A stretch of DNA of 64,000 nt, from the NCBI RefSeq assembly GCF_900107395.1, contig NZ_FNPW01000006.1, forward strand, positions 1 through 64,000, written 5' to 3'. Below the pieces are notes generated by a model. That model saw nothing but the letters and a program-made list of their open reading frames with translations, ran no database searches and was not told the DNA's origin. The position numbers were made by a program, and so were the translations under genes. Each line of letters opens with the position of its first letter. Position 1 is the stretch's first letter. Source of the stretch: Pseudomonas sp. NFIX28 (GTDB lineage: Bacteria; Pseudomonadota; Gammaproteobacteria; Pseudomonadales; Pseudomonadaceae). This document shows positions 27,431 through 37,422 of the stretch, piece after piece.

Positions 27431-29875
27431 GTGCATTTTTCCCTCCGCAGTCGTCATCTACGCGTGTCATTGCTTGCCAGCAGCCTGCTCATCGCAGTGT
27501 CGGCCCAAGGCAGGGAAAAAGTGAGCGTGGACTTGCCAGCCGCCCCGCTGGGTGAGGCCATCAACGCCCTTGCGCAACAGTCTTCAGTACAGATCATCTT
27601 TGCCGGCGACCTCGGTGCAGGCCGGAAAACCCCTGCGGTGAAGGGCCGTTTCACGCCGCAGGAAGCACTTCAGAAGCTACTCAAGGACAGTGGCCTGCAA
27701 GCGCAAGCCAAGGACGAGCGCACGTTCATCATCGTCCCGTCCAGCGCCGCTCAGCCTGCCCCGATGCCCACTCCCGAGCGCGCCCCCGTGGAAATGGAGC
27801 AGTTGGAAATCACCGCTTCACGCACCAGCAGCAGCCTGGTCTCCGCGACGCGGCAATCCACCGTTATCGAACACGAACAACTCCAGGAGCTGCGCCAGGG
27901 CTCCGAGAGCCTGGCCACGGTGCTGGCCAAGGCGATTCCGGGGATGTCCGATTCCAGCCGTACAGTCACCGAGTACGGGCAGACCCTGCGCGGGCGCAGC
28001 CTGTTGGTCATGGTCGACGGGGTGCCGCTCAACACCAACCGCGATTCCTCGCGCAACCTGGCCAATATCGACCCGGCACTGATCGAGCGGGTCGAAGTCA
28101 TCCGTGGCAGCAGCGCCATTTATGGTAGCGGCGCCACGGGCGGCATCATCTCCATCACCACACGGCCCGCTGGCGGTGAAAACCGTGCCGAAACCAGCCT
28201 GAGCGCCACCTCGCCGCTTACCCGCCTGGGCAGTGATGGCCTGGGTGGCCAGGTCCAGCAGCACTTCGCAGGCTCCAAGGGAGCGGTGGACTACTCGTTC
28301 GACTTCGGTACCCGCCACATCGGCGCCTCGTACGATGCGCATGGCGACCGCATCGCGCCGGAGCCCAGCCAGGGTGACCTGTTCGATTCGAACATCTACA
28401 ACATTGGCGGGAAGCTCGGGCTTCACATCGACGAAAACCAGCGTGTGCAGCTTGCGCTCAGCCACTACGACGCCCGCCAGGACACCGACTACGCCACGGA
28501 CCCACGCGTAGCCAGACTCCCGGCAGGCTCGGTGCCGGCCAATGCGATCAAGGGCTTGGATCTCGAGGAGCAGAACCGCATTCGCAACACGTTGGTGAAT
28601 CTGGAATACGAGAACCTCGACATTCTCGGAAGCCGACTCTCTGCACAAATGTATTACCGGGACTACTTCACCCGCTTCACGCCTTTCGACGCCCGCGCCG
28701 TTTCCACCCGCGGCGGCAACGTGGACCAGATCATGCAAAACAGCGAAGTGTTCGGCAGCCGACTGACCTTGCGCACGCCACTTGGCGACAGCGGTGATAC
28801 CGAATTGGTCTGGGGTGGCGACTACAATCAAGAGCGCAGCGACATGCCGCTCGATGTGTTCGACCCGGCCGCTTACGACGCCAGTGGCGGCCTGGTCTTC
28901 GACAAGACCGGCAAACTCACCTACATGCCGCCGCTCAAGACCCGTAGCGCCGGTGCGTTCGCACAACTGCAGCATCGCTTCGATGAGCATTGGTCGATCG
29001 ACGGCGGCCTGCGCTACGAGTATTCCACCGCTGAATTCGACGACTTCGTTCCGTTGTCCGAATCCAAGGCTGCCTCCCCCGTGGCGGTGAAGGGGGGCGA
29101 GATCCACTACGACGCGGTGCTGTCGAACCTTGGCATCGTCTATTCGCCGGTGCTCGGCCAGGAAATCTATGCTTCCTTCAGCCAGGGGTTCCAATTGCCC
29201 GACGTGGGCATTCAGCTGCGAAATGCGCGCCGGGGCTTCGACCTCGGCGCTTCGAACCTGGAGCCGGTCAAGACCAACAATTATGAGCTTGGCTGGCGAG
29301 GAGAGCTGGGTAGCAACACGCTAGGCACCCTGGCGCTGTTCTACACCACTTCCAAGCTGGGCGACGTGCAAAGCTTCAACAATGGCCTGATTCTCACCCG
29401 AACCAAGGAGCGCATTTACGGCGTTGAAGCCAGTGCCGACTGGCTTTCTGACGATGCAGTGTGGGGCACAGGTGGTAGTGCGACCTGGATGCGCGGTCGC
29501 GAGAAGCCGGAAGACAAGGGCTGGCAAGACATGACGGGCTATCGCGTCCCACCGCTGAAACTGACTGCGTATATCCAGTACAAGCCGACTGTGGATTGGA
29601 ACAACCGCCTGCAAGCCACGTTCTTTGACTCCAAGGACTATCGACTCAATGGCGTCGACAGCTTCGGCCGCCATGAGGTGAGCACCTACACCACGGTGGA
29701 CCTGATCAGCCAGTACCAGGTCTCCCCTGACGACAAGGTGAGTGTCGGCATCCAGAACCTGTTCAACCGCGACTATTACCCGCTCTACAGCCAACTGTTG
29801 CGCAATAACAACAACACCAGCCACCTTCCAGCACCGGGGACCGTGGTGACTGCCAGCTATACGCACAATTGGTAA
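27431..29875 (+). CDS. TonB-dependent receptor with N-terminal signalling domain (FecA type)
   Basis: An 814-residue outer-membrane receptor. The GTG at 27431 follows AAGGA (27418-27422) at good spacing and opens a clear signal peptide; an upstream TTG at 27398 would add 11 residues without a ribosome binding site. The STN signalling domain (about 30-105, VSVDLPAAPLGEAINALAQQ) fits the adjacent FecI/FecR pair. The plug contains SRNLANIDPALIERVEVIRGSSAIYGSGATGG. The barrel ends YTHNW with an aromatic terminus. It probably imports an iron chelate such as a xenosiderophore; the ligand is unknown. Confidence 0.92.
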   Translation: MHFSLRSRHLRVSLLASSLLIAVSAQGREKVSVDLPAAPLGEAINALAQQSSVQIIFAGDLGAGRKTPAVKGRFTPQEALQKLLKDSGLQAQAKDERTFIIVPSSAAQPAPMPTPERAPVEMEQLEITASRTSSSLVSATRQSTVIEHEQLQELRQGSESLATVLAKAIPGMSDSSRTVTEYGQTLRGRSLLVMVDGVPLNTNRDSSRNLANIDPALIERVEVIRGSSAIYGSGATGGIISITTRPAGGENRAETSLSATSPLTRLGSDGLGGQVQQHFAGSKGAVDYSFDFGTRHIGASYDAHGDRIAPEPSQGDLFDSNIYNIGGKLGLHIDENQRVQLALSHYDARQDTDYATDPRVARLPAGSVPANAIKGLDLEEQNRIRNTLVNLEYENLDILGSRLSAQMYYRDYFTRFTPFDARAVSTRGGNVDQIMQNSEVFGSRLTLRTPLGDSGDTELVWGGDYNQERSDMPLDVFDPAAYDASGGLVFDKTGKLTYMPPLKTRSAGAFAQLQHRFDEHWSIDGGLRYEYSTAEFDDFVPLSESKAASPVAVKGGEIHYDAVLSNLGIVYSPVLGQEIYASFSQGFQLPDVGIQLRNARRGFDLGASNLEPVKTNNYELGWRGELGSNTLGTLALFYTTSKLGDVQSFNNGLILTRTKERIYGVEASADWLSDDAVWGTGGSATWMRGREKPEDKGWQDMTGYRVPPLKLTAYIQYKPTVDWNNRLQATFFDSKDYRLNGVDSFGRHEVSTYTTVDLISQYQVSPDDKVSVGIQNLFNRDYYPLYSQLLRNNNNTSHLPAPGTVVTASYTHNW

Positions 29876-30187
29876 GGCCGAGAAGAGCCGCTAGCTCGTG
29901 CTTGCCACAGGTTACGGCTGCAGCGCCGTAGTAATGGCATCTAGGTTCGGTGCTGGCCGACTGCGGCCACCGAGGGCTTGTCATGGTTCGACAGGCCCTG
30001 CGGCGCATTGAACTGCAGTTGCCAGGCGTGACCGAAGTAGCTGAAGGCGCCATGGCTGGTCACGACCTTGCGCTGGCTCGCAGCGCTGGAGGCGTAGTCG
30101 AACCATGGTTCGCCACAGACGGCTGCATGTCTATACGTGATAAAGCGCTAAGCCCCTTCCAGGCCAGCGCCCACACGTTTCTGCAGG
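29876..30187. other. Interval between the receptor gene and tRNA-Lys
   Basis: About 310 bases. It contains the decayed minus-strand gene fragment at 29941-30147 (entered separately). No intact gene is supported. Confidence 0.5.
29941..30147 (-). pseudogene. Decayed gene fragment, CHASE-like sensor domain end
   Basis: The minus-strand frame is open for 68 codons between stops and has no start. It reads GEPWFDYASSAASQRKVVTS followed by HGAFSYFGHAWQLQFNAP, then stop. The pattern of a small residue, x, x, Trp, x, Leu, x, Phe resembles the end of CHASE sensory domains of histidine kinases and GGDEF proteins. Codon choice looks like real Pseudomonas coding sequence. The family call is weak, but a dead fragment is likely. 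It marks an eroded junction beside the tRNA. Confidence 0.4.
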
Positions 30188-30235
30188 CAAAAAAAAACCC
30201 GAAAATCCTCACTTTCGTGGGCCTTTCGGATTTTA
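30188..30235 (-). terminator. Terminator of tRNA-Lys
   Basis: On the minus strand a CCGAAAGGC...TTTTCGG stem with an inner CAC-GAAA-GTG hairpin is followed by a run of nine T. It starts about 15 bases after the tRNA 3' end. Confidence 0.75.
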
Positions 30236-30250
30236 AATACTGCTAGAAAA

Positions 30251-30326
30251 TGGTGGGTCGTGTGGGATTCGAACCTACGACCAATTGGTTAAAAGCCAAC
30301 TGCTCTACCAACTGAGCTAACGACCC
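30251..30326 (-). tRNA. tRNA-Lys (anticodon TTT)
   Basis: 76 nt with CCA encoded. The minus-strand sequence starts GGGTCGTTAGCTCAGTTGG, the anticodon loop reads CTTTTAA, and the T arm is GGTTCGAATCC. The acceptor stem GGGTCGT pairs with ACGACCC. The tRNA-Lys beside queC is a known genomic-island attachment site in P. aeruginosa (PA0976.1). The 3' end faces the prn/fecI accessory block. Confidence 0.97.
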
Positions 30327-30389
30327 GCTGTGTGGTGGCGCGTATAATACTGATTTATAAAAAGAATTCAACACCCAATATGAAAAAAA

Positions 30390-31091
30390 TCAAAAATAAG
30401 CTGTTGGGTCACTAACACCGGCCGCGGCAAAACCTTCTGCACGCAGGCGGCAGCTGTCGCATTTGCCGCAAGCACGCCCTTGATCATCGGCCTGGTAGCA
30501 GGACACGGTCAGGCTGTAATCAACCCCGAGCTTGACGCCCGCCTTGACGATATCGGCCTTGCTCAGGTTCTGCAGCGGTGCCTGGATACGGAACCCCTGC
30601 CCCTCTACCCCAGCCTTTGTCGCCAGGTTGGCCATGCACTCGAAGGCCTCGACGAATTCCGGACGGCAATCCGGATACCCCGAGTAGTCCACGGCGTTGA
30701 CACCAATAAAAATGTCCCGCGCGCCCAGCACTTCCGCCCAGCCCAGCGCCAGGGACAGGAACACGGTGTTACGCGCCGGCACGTAGGTGACCGGAATGCC
30801 TTCGCTGGGGGCCTCAGGCACGTCGATCGAGCTGTCTGTCAGAGCAGAGCCACCGATTCCGTTGAGGTTGAGACCGATCACCTTGTGCTCGACCACACCC
30901 AGGTCACGAGCGACACGTTCGGCCGCCTGCAATTCGGCACGATGACGCTGGCCGTAATCGAAGCTCATGGTGTAGCAGCTGTAGCCTTCGGCGCGGGCCA
31001 TGGCCACCACGGTGGCCGAATCCAGGCCGCCGGACAGCAAAATTACCGCACGCTTTTCAGTGGAGCCCTGGTTCTGTGCTTGTTCGGTCAT
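30390..31091 (-). CDS. queC: 7-cyano-7-deazaguanine synthase QueC
   Basis: The start is the ATG at 31091 (MTEQAQNQG); upstream codons overlap queE. The 233-residue ATP-dependent enzyme makes preQ0 for queuosine tRNA modification. The PP-loop SGGLDS lies near residue 20. The zinc site is the C-terminal [17 protein letters not shown]. It lies one base after queE and ends near tRNA-Lys. Confidence 0.96.
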   Translation of the reverse strand: MTEQAQNQGSTEKRAVILLSGGLDSATVVAMARAEGYSCYTMSFDYGQRHRAELQAAERVARDLGVVEHKVIGLNLNGIGGSALTDSSIDVPEAPSEGIPVTYVPARNTVFLSLALGWAEVLGARDIFIGVNAVDYSGYPDCRPEFVEAFECMANLATKAGVEGQGFRIQAPLQNLSKADIVKAGVKLGVDYSLTVSCYQADDQGRACGKCDSCRLRAEGFAAAGVSDPTAYF

Positions 31092-31092
31092 A

Positions 31093-31740
31093 TCAGCGCC
31101 CCGGCTCGTCATTCCAAAGATATTTATGCAGCTGTAATTGCAGGCGCACCGGCAGGTTGTCCGCAACGATCCAATCGGCCAGGTCGCGCGCATTCAAGTC
31201 GTGATGGCTTGGCGAAAACAGCACCTCGCCGGCCCGTCGCTCCAGACCGTACTGAATCAGCTTGGAAACCGCCCAGTCATAATCCTCACGGGAACAGATG
31301 ACAAACTTGACCTGGTCATTGGGTGTCAACAGCTCAATGTTTTCATAACGATTGCGCTGGACCTCCTCCGAACCCGGGGTCTTCAAGTCGAGGACACGAC
31401 TGACGCGCGGATCGACCGCGGAAATATCCAACGCCCCGCTGGTTTCCAGCGAGACCTCGTAACCGGCGTCACACAGCTGCTTGAGCAAGGGGATGGCGTT
31501 AGGTTGCGCCAGGGGCTCGCCCCCGGTCACACAGACATAACGCGGGCGGAAGCCGGCAACCTGCTCGAGAATGCTCTCGAGGGAGCGGATGGTGCCGCCG
31601 CTGAAGGCATAGGCACTGTCGCAATATTGGCAACGCAACGGACAACCGGTCAGGCGCACAAATACCGTGGGCAGGCCGGCAGTCCGAGTTTCACCCTGCA
31701 ACGAGTAGAAAACTTCGGTAATTCTCAATGTGTCTTGCAT
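31093..31740 (-). CDS. queE: 7-carboxy-7-deazaguanine synthase QueE
   Basis: A 215-residue radical SAM enzyme that converts carboxytetrahydropterin to 7-carboxy-7-deazaguanine, the precursor used by QueC. The start is [17 protein letters not shown], as in P. aeruginosa; the upstream GTG at 31749 is less likely. The cluster motif CPLRCQYC (CxxxCxxC) is near residue 31-38, then [11 protein letters not shown]. It is cotranscribed with queC. Confidence 0.96.
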   Translation of the reverse strand: MQDTLRITEVFYSLQGETRTAGLPTVFVRLTGCPLRCQYCDSAYAFSGGTIRSLESILEQVAGFRPRYVCVTGGEPLAQPNAIPLLKQLCDAGYEVSLETSGALDISAVDPRVSRVLDLKTPGSEEVQRNRYENIELLTPNDQVKFVICSREDYDWAVSKLIQYGLERRAGEVLFSPSHHDLNARDLADWIVADNLPVRLQLQLHKYLWNDEPGR

Positions 31741-31858
31741 AGTCGCCACGGGCGTAACAGCTAAACAGGCTGTCCGCCTCCGTCAGGCACCTCAAGGAAT
31801 CCCGCAAACGCGATAATCCCAGGAAGCGTGTTTCATAAAAAGGGCATGGATTCTAACG

Positions 31859-31885
31859 AAAAAACCCGCGGCAAGCGCGGGTTTC
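31859..31885 (-). terminator. Terminator after cpoB
   Basis: AAACCCGCG (31862-31870) pairs with CGCGGGTTT (31875-31883). The A run at 31859-31864 gives a T run on the minus strand. It ends the tol-pal-cpoB transcript. Confidence 0.85.
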
Positions 31886-31905
31886 TTCAAAACAGCTCAA
31901 TTCGA

Positions 31906-32730
31906 CTACATGCGTTGCAGATCGCGCTGAGCCAGCTGGGCAGCGGAGGTACCCGGATATTGGGCCACCACCTGCTGCAGAATGCCCTTGACCTTGTCAG
32001 TGTGGCCCAGGCGGCGCTCCACGTCAGCCAGCTTGTACAGCGAGTCCGGGACCTTGGCATGCTTCGGGTACAGCTGGGAAACCTTGGCAAATGCCTGGCC
32101 GGCACCCTGCAGGTCACCTTTGGCCAGGTTCACTTCGCCCAACCAGTACTGGGCATTACCTGCGTACTGGCTGTTCGGGTACTTACGCAGGAACGCGGCG
32201 AAAGCCTGGCTGGCCTTGTCGAAGTCCTTGGCCTTGATCAGGTCGAAGGCAGCGTCGTAATACAGCTTTTCCTTCGCCGGATCGCCCGGTTCACTGCTTG
32301 CCACTGGAGCTTGCGAGGCAGCCCCGGCAGCTGCACCGGCGGCACTTGCGTCGCCACCGGCAGAAGAATTATCAGGAGTCGCGGCAGGTGCACCGCCCGC
32401 TCCAATGCGCCGATCAAGATCCTGGTAACGCTCCAGGCTTTCCTGCTTCATGCGCGCAACATCGTTTTGCAGAACTTCAATCACACCTTGTTGCCGTGCG
32501 ATTTGCTCCTGCATTTGCTGCAGTTGCTGGAACAGCTCGCCCTGTGCCGAGACAGGGGTCGAAACCCCTCCCCCGGCATAGGCGCCGTTCGTGCCATAAC
32601 CCGCTGGCGGATAACTGCCTCCGCTATTGTTATAGCCCGAGTTGTTATCGACCACAGGAACCGCAGCCCACGCCGAGAGCGGCGCGAGGCTGAGAGCCAA
32701 GACAGTTAGAGCACGACGGCACGTTCGCAT
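31906..32730 (-). CDS. cpoB: Cell division coordinator CpoB (YbgF)
   Basis: A 274-residue periplasmic protein that coordinates peptidoglycan synthesis with Tol-Pal driven outer-membrane constriction. It has a signal peptide (hydrophobic 8-22, cleavage after AWA), a coiled coil (about 60-105, QLQQMQEQIARQQGVIEVLQNDVARMKQESLERYQDLDRRI) that forms trimers, a Ser/Ala-rich linker and C-terminal TPRs (about 150-270, NSQYAGNAQYWLGEVNLAKGD). It follows pal by 6 bases, the usual order. Confidence 0.95.
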   Translation of the reverse strand: MRTCRRALTVLALSLAPLSAWAAVPVVDNNSGYNNSGGSYPPAGYGTNGAYAGGGVSTPVSAQGELFQQLQQMQEQIARQQGVIEVLQNDVARMKQESLERYQDLDRRIGAGGAPAATPDNSSAGGDASAAGAAAGAASQAPVASSEPGDPAKEKLYYDAAFDLIKAKDFDKASQAFAAFLRKYPNSQYAGNAQYWLGEVNLAKGDLQGAGQAFAKVSQLYPKHAKVPDSLYKLADVERRLGHTDKVKGILQQVVAQYPGTSAAQLAQRDLQRM

Positions 32731-32736
32731 GACGAA

Positions 32737-33234
32737 TTACTTACGCAGTTCGACGCGACGGTTTTGAGCCCAGGACTGCTCGTCGTTGCCGGTAGCAACT
32801 GGACGCTCTTCGCCGTAGGAAACCAGTTCCAGCTGAGCTGGGGAAACACCTTGCAGAACCAGGTAGCGCTGAACGGCTTTCGCACGACGCTCGCCCAGAG
32901 CCATGTTGTACTCACGAGTACCACGTTCGTCGGTGTTGCCTTCCAGAACAACGCGAGCGCCGTTTGCTTTCAGGTCTTTGGCGTGAACGTCCAGAGCGCG
33001 CATGGCTTCTGGCTTCAGGTCCGAGCTGTCGTATTCGAAGTAGAAGGTGGTGATTGCGCGCAGAGCTGCTTCTTCGCTCAGGGAGCCGTCAACTGCACCG
33101 GTGTTAGCGCCGTAACCAGCGTTTGGATCAACAGCGCCTTCACCAGCGTTGTCGCCGCCTTTGGAGGAGCAACCTACTGCTACAGCCATGGCCAGAGCCA
33201 GCGCAGCAAACTTACCAAACTTCAGCATTTCCAT
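32737..33234 (-). CDS. pal: Peptidoglycan-associated lipoprotein Pal (OprL)
   Basis: 165 residues from the ATG at 33234 ([12 protein letters not shown]), as in OprL of P. aeruginosa; upstream codons are not supported. The lipobox is VAVGC. The OmpA-like peptidoglycan-binding domain (about 65-165) has [27 protein letters not shown] and AQNRRVEL. It is a lipoprotein of the inner leaflet of the outer membrane that binds TolB or peptidoglycan. Confidence 0.97.
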   Translation of the reverse strand: MEMLKFGKFAALALAMAVAVGCSSKGGDNAGEGAVDPNAGYGANTGAVDGSLSEEAALRAITTFYFEYDSSDLKPEAMRALDVHAKDLKANGARVVLEGNTDERGTREYNMALGERRAKAVQRYLVLQGVSPAQLELVSYGEERPVATGNDEQSWAQNRRVELRK

Positions 33235-33286
33235 CGTGAAACTCCTAATGAACCCCAATGTGTTAAGTAAAACGTAAAGCGCCGCG

Positions 33287-34588
33287 TCAGTTCAGGTAAG
33301 GGGACCAGGACGGTTCTCTGACTTCGCCTTGAGCGGTAGGAAGCGGGAGCCTCACGCGTCCATTAATGGACACGAGCATCAAGACTCCCCGGCCCTGCTG
33401 GCGGGTGGCGTAGATTACCATGGTGCCGTTGGGCGCAACAGTAGGCGACTCATCAAGTGTGCTGTCGGTAAGGATTTTTACGTTGCCACGCTGCAAATCC
33501 TGAGCAGCTACCTTGAAGTTGGTGAAGCCGTCCTGCCGGTGAATCATGACCAGGGTTTTTTCATCCGCGGACAGTTTCGGGTTGGCGTTGTAGTTGCCTA
33601 CAAAAGTCACGCGCTCCGCACCGCCACCACCAGCACTGGTCTTGTAGATCTGTGGCTTGCCGCCACGGTCCGAGGTGAAGTAGATGGTCGAGCCATCCTT
33701 GCCCCAGAACGGTTCAGTGTTGATGCCAGGCCCCGCGGTCACACGCGAGATCTGACGCGACCCCAGGTTCATCACATAGATGTCCGGGTTGCCGTCCTTG
33801 GACAGCACGAACGCCAGGCGCTGGCCGTCCGGCGACCAGGCAGGCGCGCCGTTCAAGCCTTCGAAGTTGGTGATCTGCTCGCGACGGCCAGTGTCGATGT
33901 GCTGGACGAAGATGCGCGGACGCTTCTGTTCGAACGATACATAGGCAATGCGCTTGCCGTCCGGTGCAAAGCGTGGCGACAGGATCGGCTCACGGGATTG
34001 CAGCAGGGTCACCGCGCGCGCACCGTCGTAGTCGGAGCGTTGCAGGGTATAGCGTGTGTTCTTCTCGGAGAAACGCTCTGCCGTGACGTACAGCATGCGA
34101 GTCGAGAAGGCGCCCTTGATACCGGTGAGCTTTTCGAACGACTGGTCGGAGATGTAGTGAGCCATGTCGCGCAACTGGTCGACGCTGCCCGAGACGCTGC
34201 CGGTCAGCACTTGCTGCTCGGTGGCGACGTTGAACAGAGCGTATTGCACCTGCAGGCGACCGCCAGCCGGGACAATGCTGCCGACCATGATGTACTGGGC
34301 GCCCAGTGCCTTCCAGTCACGGTAGATGACTTCGCTGGCCTGGGTCGGCAGGCTGATCATGTTCTGCTTTGGAATCGGCGAGTAGTAACCCGAGTTGCGC
34401 AGGTCGTTACCGATGATTTCCGCCATGTCGTCGGGCAGCACGCTGCCCCCTTGCCAACCGAATGGCACAACGGCGATTGGCGTGGCCCGGTCACTGCCAC
34501 TGGTGACCAGGATGTTCTTTTCTTCCGCCGTCGCTATCCCTGCCATACAGCAGATAACGACAAGCAATCCTCGAAGAAGGTTTCTCAC
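33287..34588 (-). CDS. tolB: Tol-Pal system beta-propeller protein TolB
   Basis: A 433-residue periplasmic protein with a signal peptide (about 1-21), an N-terminal alpha/beta domain and a six-bladed propeller. The blades repeat [70 protein letters not shown]. It cycles between Pal and TolA. The start overlaps the tolA stop by 4 bases. Confidence 0.96.
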   Translation of the reverse strand: MRNLLRGLLVVICCMAGIATAEEKNILVTSGSDRATPIAVVPFGWQGGSVLPDDMAEIIGNDLRNSGYYSPIPKQNMISLPTQASEVIYRDWKALGAQYIMVGSIVPAGGRLQVQYALFNVATEQQVLTGSVSGSVDQLRDMAHYISDQSFEKLTGIKGAFSTRMLYVTAERFSEKNTRYTLQRSDYDGARAVTLLQSREPILSPRFAPDGKRIAYVSFEQKRPRIFVQHIDTGRREQITNFEGLNGAPAWSPDGQRLAFVLSKDGNPDIYVMNLGSRQISRVTAGPGINTEPFWGKDGSTIYFTSDRGGKPQIYKTSAGGGGAERVTFVGNYNANPKLSADEKTLVMIHRQDGFTNFKVAAQDLQRGNVKILTDSTLDESPTVAPNGTMVIYATRQQGRGVLMLVSINGRVRLPLPTAQGEVREPSWSPYLN

Positions 34589-35664
34589 AAGGCTAGATCC
34601 TCAGGTGTGAATGTCATCTTGAATGAACGATACGGAGCGAAATCGCTCGGCTTCATTCCCTGCATTTCTGTCAAACGTCCAATGTTCTTGACCGCAGCTA
34701 CCGCCGAGGCGTCGAACGGACCATCGCCGCTGGACTTGGCCACCGACACGGAAGTCACCGTACCATCAGGCAACATGCCGATTTGCAGCACGACAGTCAT
34801 GTTGTTGCGCGCCGAAGGAGGACGAGCCCAGCCTTCCGCCGCGCGAGCACGAATCAGATCGTCGAAACTGCCCGCGACTTCATCGCCCTGCTCGTCCGCC
34901 AAGGCCTGCTGACGCTGCGGCGTGTCGGAAAGCAAATCTGCCAAGGCCTGGGCCTTTTTCTCTTCGGCGGATTTACGCGCTGCTTCCTGAGCCTTTTTCT
35001 TGGCTGCATCGGCGGCGGCTTTCTTCTTCGCGTCCTCGGCGACCTTCTTCTTCGCCTCGTCTGCTTCAGCTTTTTTCTTGGCGTCTTCCGCGGCTTTCTT
35101 CTTCGCGTCTTCGACTATCTTTTTCTTCGCCTCTTCAGCGGCCTTTTTCTTGGCCTCTTCTTCAGCGGCTTTCTTGGCTTCTTCTTCGGCTTTCTTCTTG
35201 GCTATATCAGCCAATTGTTTCTCTTCAGCCTTTTTCGCTTCCGCAGCCTTCTTCGCGTCATCGGCTTTCTTGGCTTCATCAGCCTTCTTCGCCTCGTCCG
35301 CTTTCTTGGCTTCGTCGGCCTTTTTCGCTTCCTCGGCTTTTTGAGCCGCCTCTTCTTTCTTTTGTTCCGCAGCCTTCACCGCTTCCTGCTCGACCTTTTT
35401 CTGCTCCATCTGCTCGACTTCGGTCTGGCGCGCGGCGGATTTCTTCGCTTCACCCGCAATCTTCTGATTGGTCTGGGTGGTCGCCTGACTTTTCGATTTC
35501 AGCTGATACAGGGTCGCCTGGACGATCGGCTTGGACGGCGGCAACTCCGGTGTCATGGCAAAACTGACGAACAGCATGCCGAACACCAGAACGTGCAGGG
35601 CAATTGCCCACACGCTAGGCCAGAAGTAGCTTTCCGAGGCGGACGGCTCTCGCTGTTGCTGCAT
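34585..35664 (-). CDS. tolA: Tol-Pal system protein TolA
   Basis: 359 residues. An N-terminal membrane helix (about 15-38, [21 protein letters not shown]) interacts with TolQ-TolR. A long Ala/Lys/Glu helical domain follows (about 65-255, with many KKAADEAKK repeats). The C-terminal domain (about 265-355, with [26 protein letters not shown]) contacts TolB and Pal and serves as colicin or phage entry point in other bacteria. It starts one base inside the tolR stop. Confidence 0.95.
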   Translation of the reverse strand: MQQQREPSASESYFWPSVWAIALHVLVFGMLFVSFAMTPELPPSKPIVQATLYQLKSKSQATTQTNQKIAGEAKKSAARQTEVEQMEQKKVEQEAVKAAEQKKEEAAQKAEEAKKADEAKKADEAKKADEAKKADDAKKAAEAKKAEEKQLADIAKKKAEEEAKKAAEEEAKKKAAEEAKKKIVEDAKKKAAEDAKKKAEADEAKKKVAEDAKKKAAADAAKKKAQEAARKSAEEKKAQALADLLSDTPQRQQALADEQGDEVAGSFDDLIRARAAEGWARPPSARNNMTVVLQIGMLPDGTVTSVSVAKSSGDGPFDASAVAAVKNIGRLTEMQGMKPSDFAPYRSFKMTFTPEDLAL

Positions 35665-36116
35665 CAGGGCGCCTCGGTAATCAAGCCAACGTTACCGACG
35701 CCGGCCTTCTGCAGCCCGCCCATGGCGCCCATGACGGCGCCGTAGTCAACGGACTTGTCGCCGCGAATGAACACCTGGGTATGCTTGCCGCCTTCATTGC
35801 CGGCGCGAATGATCTTGGTCACGGCGTCGGTCATCTGCGGCAAGGTCATGGCCTTGTCCATCTGCTTGTCGGTGTCGACTTCGCTGCCAAGATTCCAGTA
35901 ATAGGTCTTGTCAGCCTTGATCGAAATGGTCAGGACCTGGGTGTTGTTGTCTTGCGGCAAGGCTTCGCTGGAAACCTTGGGCAGATCGACTTTCACGCCC
36001 TGATTGAGCATCGGCGCGGTCACCATGAAGATAACCAGCAGTACCAACATCACGTCGATGTAGGGCACCACGTTCATCTCGGCAACCGGCTTGCGTTTGT
36101 GGCGAACTCGGGCCAT
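35664..36116 (-). CDS. tolR: Tol-Pal system protein TolR
   Basis: A 150-residue inner-membrane protein of the ExbD/TolR family. One TM helix is at about 17-38 with a critical Asp in MNVVPYIDVMLVLLVIFMV, and a periplasmic domain follows. With TolQ it forms the proton-driven motor for TolA. It has tight spacing with tolQ (14 bases) and overlaps tolA. Confidence 0.96.
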   Translation of the reverse strand: MARVRHKRKPVAEMNVVPYIDVMLVLLVIFMVTAPMLNQGVKVDLPKVSSEALPQDNNTQVLTISIKADKTYYWNLGSEVDTDKQMDKAMTLPQMTDAVTKIIRAGNEGGKHTQVFIRGDKSVDYGAVMGAMGGLQKAGVGNVGLITEAP

Positions 36117-36130
36117 GGGGATTTACCTGC

Positions 36131-36826
36131 TCACTCTTCGCTGGTGTGCACTTTACGGTGCAGGATCGCCTGGAACTCGTCGGCGAAGGTGTAGTAACGG
36201 CTGATCAGGGTCTCGCCACGGGCCGCAAAACGGTTGTAGGCGATAACCGCAGGGATCGCGGCAAACAGGCCGATCGCGGTGGCGATCAGGGCTTCGGCGA
36301 TACCCGGGGCCACGGTGGCGAGGGTCGCCTGCTGGGCGCTGGCCAGGCCGCGGAAGGAGTTCATGATCCCCCAGACGGTACCGAACAGACCAATGTATGG
36401 GCTGACCGAGCCGACAGTGGCAAGGAACGGCAGGCTCTGCTCGAGTTTCTCTTCTTCGCGGGAGATGGCGACACGCATGGCACGCGCGACACCTTCCATG
36501 ACCGCCTCGGGATCAACGCCCGATTGCTGGCGCAGACGCGAAAATTCCTTGAAGCCGGCACGGAAGATCTGTTCCACGCCCGAATCCGGGTCCGGGTTGC
36601 TGCCCGCTTGACGGTACAACTTGGACAGGTCGATACCCGACCAGAAGCGCTCTTCGAAGCTCTCCAGGGCGCGTCGACCGGCACGCAGCAGGTTGCTGCG
36701 CTGAAAGATCATGATCCATGAGGTCACCGATGCGGCTACCAGGGTCAGCATTACCAACTGCACAACGATGCTGGCATTGCTGACCAAGCTCCACATGGAG
36801 GAATGGTCGACGACGTTAGCTTCCAC
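36131..36826 (-). CDS. tolQ: Tol-Pal system protein TolQ
   Basis: A 231-residue inner-membrane protein of the MotA/ExbB/TolQ family with three TM helices (about 15-40, 135-155, 170-195; [14 protein letters not shown] and [20 protein letters not shown]). It is the stator-like proton channel of the Tol motor. Its start lies inside the end of ybgC (11-base overlap), which is usual for this operon. Confidence 0.97.
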   Translation of the reverse strand: MEANVVDHSSMWSLVSNASIVVQLVMLTLVAASVTSWIMIFQRSNLLRAGRRALESFEERFWSGIDLSKLYRQAGSNPDPDSGVEQIFRAGFKEFSRLRQQSGVDPEAVMEGVARAMRVAISREEEKLEQSLPFLATVGSVSPYIGLFGTVWGIMNSFRGLASAQQATLATVAPGIAEALIATAIGLFAAIPAVIAYNRFAARGETLISRYYTFADEFQAILHRKVHTSEE

Positions 36827-37283
36827 GCTTTATCTCCTGCTCTGAGTGTGTACCCGCGCCGCTCACGTCGGCGAAGGCCGTACGTAGAGCTTCGGGAATG
36901 GCCCGGGGTTTCAAATTATCGGTGCGCACACAGGCCACCAGAAACTGCCCCTCACAGAGCAGTGCATTATCCGTGGCTCGCCTGACCTGCTGTTTGAAGC
37001 GCAGGCTGGCCCGGTTCAATTCGATGACTTCTGCACTTACCAGAAGCTCGTCGTCCAGTCGCGCCGGCGCGTGGTAGCGCGCTTCGCTGGAATGCACGAC
37101 GAACAACAGGTTCTCCCCTGCCAGCTGCGATTGGGCAAAGCCCAGGTGTCGAAGCCGCTCGGTTCGAGCCCGTTCCATAAACTTAAGGTAATTAACGTAA
37201 TACACGATGCCGCCGGCATCGGTGTCTTCGTAATAAACGCGACACCGATGTGCGAACGGCTCAAGCCCGTTTTGCGCGCGCAT
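36816..37283 (-). CDS. ybgC: Acyl-CoA thioesterase YbgC, Tol-Pal associated
   Basis: A 155-residue hotdog-fold thioesterase. The signature is [29 protein letters not shown] at about 13-42, with the catalytic Asp in YEDTDAGG. It is the first gene of ybgC-tolQRAB-pal-cpoB. In E. coli it acts on acyl-CoA or acyl-ACP and may link phospholipid metabolism to Tol-Pal. Confidence 0.94.
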   Translation of the reverse strand: MRAQNGLEPFAHRCRVYYEDTDAGGIVYYVNYLKFMERARTERLRHLGFAQSQLAGENLLFVVHSSEARYHAPARLDDELLVSAEVIELNRASLRFKQQVRRATDNALLCEGQFLVACVRTDNLKPRAIPEALRTAFADVSGAGTHSEQEIKRGS

Positions 37284-37422
37284 ACTCTAGTGCTTACTCC
37301 TCAGGTTGCCAATCCGGCCAGACAACTGTTTTTTCATTCTCGAACGCCATTCTGGCGAAATAACGGCAATGCCAGCCCCTAGGACCACGCAACCTGCGAA
37401 TAAATCGCTGCCGAAGCGGTGG

